A model generated the notes under the pieces. The model was not told the DNA's origin and ran no database searches. It was given only the letters and a program-made list of their open reading frames with translations. A stretch of 64,000 bases of DNA from Planctomycetota bacterium (GTDB lineage: Bacteria; Planctomycetota; Planctomycetia; Pirellulales; UBA1268). The stretch is from NCBI GenBank assembly GCA_003669585.1, contig QWOQ01000006.1, positions 218,460-282,459 on the forward strand, in the 5' to 3' direction. The translations under genes were made by a program, and so were the position numbers. This document shows positions 63,593 to 64,000 of the stretch, in pieces. Numbering within the stretch: the first letter of the stretch is position 1; every line of letters starts with the position of its first letter.

Positions 63593-64000
<408 letters not shown>

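Overview
The window looks like a chromosome segment of a planctomycete, probably of the Pirellula/Rhodopirellula group. The evidence is family content: two serine/threonine kinases of planctomycete type, TIGR03000 and DUF1080 (3-keto-disaccharide hydrolase) proteins, a DUF11 lipoprotein beside two related envelope proteins, an HTTM membrane protein, a very large PQQ-propeller protein, and a long MoxR/DUF58/BatA/VWA operon. GC content is moderate and most genes lie on the minus strand, many with 4-nt start/stop overlaps. The phylum is a confident inference; the order is a guess.

Layout. 1-9.5 kb: the 3' part of clpX, an aminotransferase, a TlpA-like secreted redoxin, a three-gene envelope cluster (two homologous exported proteins plus a DUF11 lipoprotein), a LolA-like exported protein and pdxA. 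9.7-24 kb: a small membrane protein, a ZIP metal transporter, a YdjM-like membrane hydrolase, cvpA, accA, a compact kinase, the asd-truA pair, an HTTM membrane pair, a TIGR03000 Ser/Gly-repeat protein, and a pair coding for an exported protein-repair methyltransferase and an exported FKBP prolyl isomerase. 23-29 kb: a coupled mazG - membrane protein - ABC ATPase unit, then leuA with a possible leader.

29-31.5 kb is a nitrogen module: ammonium transporter amt and PII gene glnB. A full-consensus sigma-54 promoter lies upstream of amt, with a candidate NtrC site about 190 bp further up, and a strong terminator separates the two genes. The PII protein has Ile in place of the uridylylated Tyr51.

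32-52 kb is the most striking part: about 19.7 kb of one-direction, tightly packed genes. It begins with a squalene-cyclase-repeat protein, MoxR ATPase and DUF58, followed by a BatA/VWA protein, a second VWA protein, a large membrane protein, a long coiled-coil protein, a helical-repeat protein and an NPCBM-like protein. It ends with three trypsin-fold proteins, of which only the first keeps the catalytic triad; the last is also fused to an alpha/beta-hydrolase-like domain without its nucleophile. I read it as one envelope system in which an AAA+ ATPase and MIDAS-type adhesion proteins work with one active HtrA-like protease and two pseudoproteases.

52-64 kb: a 1617-residue exported PQQ-propeller protein, an HU-family DNA-binding protein with a clear terminator, a DUF1080 protein, tRNA-Phe, a second membrane kinase, an RluA-type pseudouridine synthase divergent from maf with start codons one base apart, and the end of an rRNA operon (5S and the 3' part of 23S) on the minus strand. 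No CRISPR array, insertion sequence, prophage or attachment site was seen.
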